Source of the DNA: Chloroflexota bacterium | GTDB lineage: Bacteria; Chloroflexota; Dehalococcoidia; UBA2247; RBG-13-53-26 | Assembly (NCBI GenBank): GCA_003650185.1 | Contig: QMOF01000137.1 | Coordinates: 1 to 6,254 of the forward strand | Reading direction: 5' to 3' | Length of the DNA stretch: 6,254 nt | Part shown: one piece after another, positions 3,560 to 6,254 of the stretch | Layout: every line of letters begins with the position of its first letter | Position numbering within the stretch: the stretch's first letter is position 1 | Notes under the pieces: model-generated | The model's input: the letters and a program-made list of their open reading frames with translations, nothing else | Told to the model about the DNA's origin: nothing | Database searches by the model: none | Position numbers and translations under genes: made by a program

Positions 3560-6254
3560 ATGCGCAATACGATATCACACGGTAAGAAAAACGGTGCAGC
3601 AGTCGTACTCCTGTTGCTTACCCTGGCTGCGCTGCTGATTTGGCCTCCTACCTTGTCTGCCGCTACGGTCGTTAGCCAGGACGGCTGGGGATGGGAGAAC
3701 CCCCTGCCCCAGGGACACGATCTGTACGCTGTCTGGTGCAACTCCTCATCCGCTGCCTACGCGGTCGGCCACCATGGCACCATCCTCTATAGCAACGGCT
3801 CCTCATGGACCTCAATGACGAGCGGTACCGCACAGGCCTTGTACGGGGTCTGGGGAAGCAGCTCCGATAACGTCTTCGCTGTTGGCACCGGAGGCACCGT
3901 GCTGCGCTTCGAGGGCGATACCTGGTCACAGATGAGCAGCGGCACTGCAAGTGCCCTGTACGGCGTCTGGGGAAGTGGCGCTGACCATGTCTTCGCTGTA
4001 GGCGACTCCGGCACCATCCTTCATTTCGATGGCGACTCCTGGAGCGATTTGACCAATGCCACAGTCACTACGAAGAAGCTCCGCGGGATATGGGGCAGCG
4101 GCCCGGATGATGTCTTCGCTGTGGGTGACTCGGGCACCATTGTCCACTATAACGGCGACCACTGGGCTTCCATGTCCAGCGGCACGTCAGAAGACCTTTA
4201 CGCCGTCTGGGGCAGCGCCGACAACGACGTCTTTGCCCTGGGCGACAGCGCAGTTATGCGGCACTTCGATGGTAGCTCCTGGACTTCGATGAACTGCGGC
4301 TTGGGCCGGGACGGCTATGCCATCTGGGGTAGCGGGCCGGCAGACGTCTATGTTACCGGTAAGGACGGGAGGATCGCCCACTACGATGGCACCTTGTGGA
4401 GCCCGATGGACAGCGGCACCAATCGAGGTCTCCGTGGCATCTACGGCAGCGGCCCTTCCGATGTGCTTGCCGTGGGAGAGTACGGCACCATTCTTCACTG
4501 CGACGGAAGCTCCTGGAGCCCGGTCAGCAGCGGCGTCATCAAAGACCTCGAGGCAGCATGGGGCTCTGGGCCTTCAGACGTCTTCGTTGTGGGGGACGAC
4601 GGCACCATTCTCCACCGCGGCGGCGATGCCTGGACGTCAATGGACGCCAACACTACGGCCGATCTAGCCGGTGTCTGGGGCACCTCGTCAGCCAACGTCT
4701 ACGCAGTAGGAGAGTCGGGCACCGTGGTGCACTATGACGGCGGCGCCTGGACTGTCCTGGCCAACGTCACCACCAACGGCCTCCGCGGTGTTTGGGGCAG
4801 CAGCGCCTCCAACATCTATGCCGTGGGGGACTCGGGTACCATTCTGCACTACGACGGTGATTCGTGGGCATCAGTAAGCAGCCCCACCACGAAGGACCTG
4901 AACGCCGTCTGGGGCAGCAGCGCCTCCGATGTCTACGCTGCTGGCGCAGATGGCACCATGCTTCACTACGACGGCGACGCCTGGGTATCGATAGGCAGCC
5001 CCACCACGAAAAACCTGAACGCCGTCTGGGGCAGCAGCCCCACCGATGTCTTTGTGGTGGGCGACTGGGGCACCGTCCTGCACTACAACGGCGTCTCTTG
5101 GAGCCAGTTGAGCACCGACACGATCGACAGGCTCAGCGCCGTCTTCGGCAGCAGCGCTACCGATGTCTTCGCCGCGGGCGACTGGGGCACCCTCCTGCAC
5201 TACGACGGCACGTCCTGGAGCCCGACCAGCAGCGGGACAAGAAGGTCGTTCTCCGGTCTCTGGGGCACTTCGGCCTTTGACTACTTTGTGGTGGGAGCGT
5301 ACGGCACCATCCTGCACTATCCCGAGCCTGCCGCGCCGTGCATAGACGGGGTAACCCCAAGCCAGGGTATGCAGGGCGCGACCCTGGACGTGGCCATCAA
5401 GGGAGCCAACTTCAGCGGCGCCAGCAGCGTCGACTTCGGCCCAGGGATAACGGTCAACCTGCCTTTCAGCATCGACTCCCCTAGCCAGATAACAGCCAGT
5501 ATCACTATCCAGAGTGGTACCGCGCTGGGCCCGCGAGACGTGACGGTCACCACACCCGAAGGGACAGCCACCCTGGTGGACGGCTTCACCGTGAACAACA
5601 GGCCACCAGACCAGCCAGGCAACCTGTCGCCAAGCGACGGGGCAATCGGTCAAAGCCCGACGCCGACGCTGGAATGCTCAGCCTTCTCAGATGACGACCC
5701 TGCCGATGAGCACGCTGCCTCTCAATGGCAGGTCAGGACCGCTTCCGGCGACTATGCAAGCCCCGTCTTTGACAGCGGCCTGGACGCCTCCAACCTGACC
5801 CAGATCGTCGTGCCCGCGGGCAGACTGGACGGCAACACTACCTATTACTGGCATGTCCGCCTCCGGGACAGCCGCGGCGACTGGTCGGAATGGTCAAAGG
5901 AAACATCGTTCGCCACCAAGAACCGTGCACCCTACGCCCCCACCAACGTCTCTCCCTTCGACGGGGCCGACGGAATCAGCGTGGCGCCCACGTTGCAGTC
6001 GTCGGCCTTCTCCGACCCCGACGGCGACGGGGGCCATGATGCCTCGCAGTGGCAGGTGAGGGAGTCCAGCGCCCCGGCGGACTACTCCGTCACCGTATTC
6101 GACAGCCAGACCAGCAGCCCCAGCCTCACCCAGGTCACCCTGCCGTCGGATACACTGGACGGTCATACCACCTACTGCTGGCGCGTTCGCCACCAGGACA
6201 ATCACGGCGCCTGGTCCGGCTGGTCAACCGAAACATCGTTCACCACCGAGAACC
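3560..6254 (+). CDS. Large secreted protein: fourteen propeller repeats, IPT/TIG, FN3-like modules (gene 3, 3' end missing)
   Basis: An open frame of 898 codons runs off the window. ATG 3560 is the only ATG after the in-frame stop at 3521, and no convincing Shine-Dalgarno precedes it. Residues 1-35 are a signal peptide: MRNTISHGKKNG, a core AAVVLLLLTLAALLI, and an AxA-like end near LSAA. Residues 55-588 are fourteen repeats of the gene 2 type, read as two seven-bladed propellers. Residues about 594-678 are an IPT/TIG domain. Residues 680-897 are two FN3-like modules of about 109 residues, each with a WSxWS motif and an acidic loop, and a third appears to start at the last residue. The protein is probably displayed outside the cell for binding or adhesion. 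Because the 3' end is missing, I cannot tell whether it carries the GGGLFDC tail of genes 1 and 2. It likely has its own promoter, under the phased array at 3239-3299. No gene name can be assigned. Confidence 0.92.
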   Translation, partial: MRNTISHGKKNGAAVVLLLLTLAALLIWPPTLSAATVVSQDGWGWENPLPQGHDLYAVWCNSSSAAYAVGHHGTILYSNGSSWTSMTSGTAQALYGVWGSSSDNVFAVGTGGTVLRFEGDTWSQMSSGTASALYGVWGSGADHVFAVGDSGTILHFDGDSWSDLTNATVTTKKLRGIWGSGPDDVFAVGDSGTIVHYNGDHWASMSSGTSEDLYAVWGSADNDVFALGDSAVMRHFDGSSWTSMNCGLGRDGYAIWGSGPADVYVTGKDGRIAHYDGTLWSPMDSGTNRGLRGIYGSGPSDVLAVGEYGTILHCDGSSWSPVSSGVIKDLEAAWGSGPSDVFVVGDDGTILHRGGDAWTSMDANTTADLAGVWGTSSANVYAVGESGTVVHYDGGAWTVLANVTTNGLRGVWGSSASNIYAVGDSGTILHYDGDSWASVSSPTTKDLNAVWGSSASDVYAAGADGTMLHYDGDAWVSIGSPTTKNLNAVWGSSPTDVFVVGDWGTVLHYNGVSWSQLSTDTIDRLSAVFGSSATDVFAAGDWGTLLHYDGTSWSPTSSGTRRSFSGLWGTSAFDYFVVGAYGTILHYPEPAAPCIDGVTPSQGMQGATLDVAIKGANFSGASSVDFGPGITVNLPFSIDSPSQITASITIQSGTALGPRDVTVTTPEGTATLVDGFTVNNRPPDQPGNLSPSDGAIGQSPTPTLECSAFSDDDPADEHAASQWQVRTASGDYASPVFDSGLDASNLTQIVVPAGRLDGNTTYYWHVRLRDSRGDWSEWSKETSFATKNRAPYAPTNVSPFDGADGISVAPTLQSSAFSDPDGDGGHDASQWQVRESSAPADYSVTVFDSQTSSPSLTQVTLPSDTLDGHTTYCWRVRHQDNHGAWSGWSTETSFTTEN
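3722..5323 (+). repeat. Fourteen tandem blade repeats of 39 codons in gene 3
   Basis: Units start at residues 55, 94, 133, 174, 213, 252, 291, 330, 369, 408, 447, 486, 525 and 564. Every step is 39 codons except one of 41. Unit 1 is the most divergent (VWCNSSSAAYAVG). Unit 14 stops after GTILHYP and lacks the DG-x-SW strand. A DGWGWENPLPQG segment before unit 1 (residues 41-52) looks like that missing strand, which would fit ring closure. Confidence 0.92.
4794..5038 (+). repeat. Near-identical 117-bp-spaced segments in units 10-12 of gene 3
   Basis: Bases 4878-4921 and 4995-5038 match at 42 of 44 positions, exactly 117 bp (one blade) apart. GGGGCAGCAGCGCCTCC at 4794-4810 recurs at 4911-4927, also 117 bp apart. 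This is the most DNA-level similarity seen inside the array and suggests recent blade duplication or gene conversion here. Confidence 0.7.
5339..5593 (+). other. IPT/TIG domain of gene 3
   Basis: Residues about 594-678 start CIDGVTPSQG and contain LDVAIKGANFSG and GPRDVTVTTPEGTATLVDGF. It aligns along its length with the gene 2 domain, so the propeller-IPT pair predates the split between these paralogs. It is probably a stalk segment. Confidence 0.8.
5597..6250 (+). repeat. Two tandem FN3-like modules in gene 3, a third apparently beginning
   Basis: Module 1 (residues 680-787) and module 2 (788-897) share NR-P-P-N-SP-DGA, SAFSD-D, ASQWQVR, VFDS, a TTY-W-VR strand and W-S-x-W-S-x-ETSF-T. The WSEWS (775-779) and WSGWS (885-889) motifs and the strand pattern point to a fibronectin-III-like beta-sandwich. 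The final complete codon (AAC, Asn) matches the first residue of each module, so a further copy probably follows outside the window. Confidence 0.75.

Noticed and set aside
3250..3741. A 163-codon minus-strand open frame across the intergenic region and the gene 3 start
   Set aside because: The translation has no domain, signal or helix pattern, overlaps the gene 3 signal peptide, and runs through the promoter region.
3722..5323. A CRISPR-like or satellite repeat array
   Set aside because: The 117-bp period is coding, imperfect and without spacer structure. It is fully explained by protein blades.
1879..5323. Sialidase or other glycosidase activity from the Asp-box-like DG-x-SW turns
   Set aside because: The turn is only a fold signature. 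No arginine triad, nucleophile tyrosine or other catalytic pattern was seen in any of the three proteins.
4871..5653. A 260-codon minus-strand open frame opposite gene 3
   Set aside because: It is the mirror of the gene 3 repeats: its own repetitiveness follows the 117-bp period, it is rich in GAA/VQDGA-type runs, and it has no credible start region. The plus frame has clear domains throughout.

Overview
The window holds three plus-strand genes for secreted or surface-displayed, repeat-rich proteins, plus two non-coding stretches with regulatory signals. No enzyme, mobile element, CRISPR array, tRNA or rRNA is visible. The DNA is GC-rich (about 60% by eye), and bacterial Shine-Dalgarno, promoter and signal-peptide features are present. 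Proteins with these beta-propeller blades followed by IPT/TIG domains are, to my recollection, common in Chloroflexota (Dehalococcoidia-like) and myxobacterial genomes. I lean towards Chloroflexota, but only weakly, because no phylogenetic marker is present.

Layout. Bases 1-360 hold what may be the last codons of an upstream gene (stop at 38-40), a very strong hairpin (61-101) that could terminate it, and a good sigma70-type promoter (162-191). Gene 1 (361-1650) encodes a signal peptide, seven 43-48-residue repeats, and a C-terminal tail with a GGGLFDC-x-CG motif, a membrane helix and a basic end. Gene 2 (1675-3120) starts 24 nt later, probably in the same transcript. It encodes a signal peptide, seven repeats of about 39 residues, an IPT/TIG immunoglobulin-like domain, and the same tail. 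Bases 3121-3559 are non-coding, with hairpins behind gene 2, a striking 11-bp-phased AACC repeat array resembling a Pho box, a -10 element, and a leader of about 230 nt that can form several hairpins. Gene 3 (3560 to beyond the window end) encodes a signal peptide, fourteen repeats of the gene 2 type, an IPT/TIG domain, and at least two fibronectin-III-like modules. Its end is outside the window.

How they fit together. The three proteins form a modular paralogous surface family. The blade counts 7, 7 and 14 suggest one, one and two seven-bladed beta-propellers. The IPT and FN3-like modules would act as stalks, and the shared C-terminal tail looks like a protein-sorting and anchoring signal that I cannot assign to a named class. 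The likely role is adhesion or binding at the cell surface. The ligand cannot be read from the sequence. The phased array suggests that gene 3 has its own control, possibly by a PhoB/OmpR-type response regulator.
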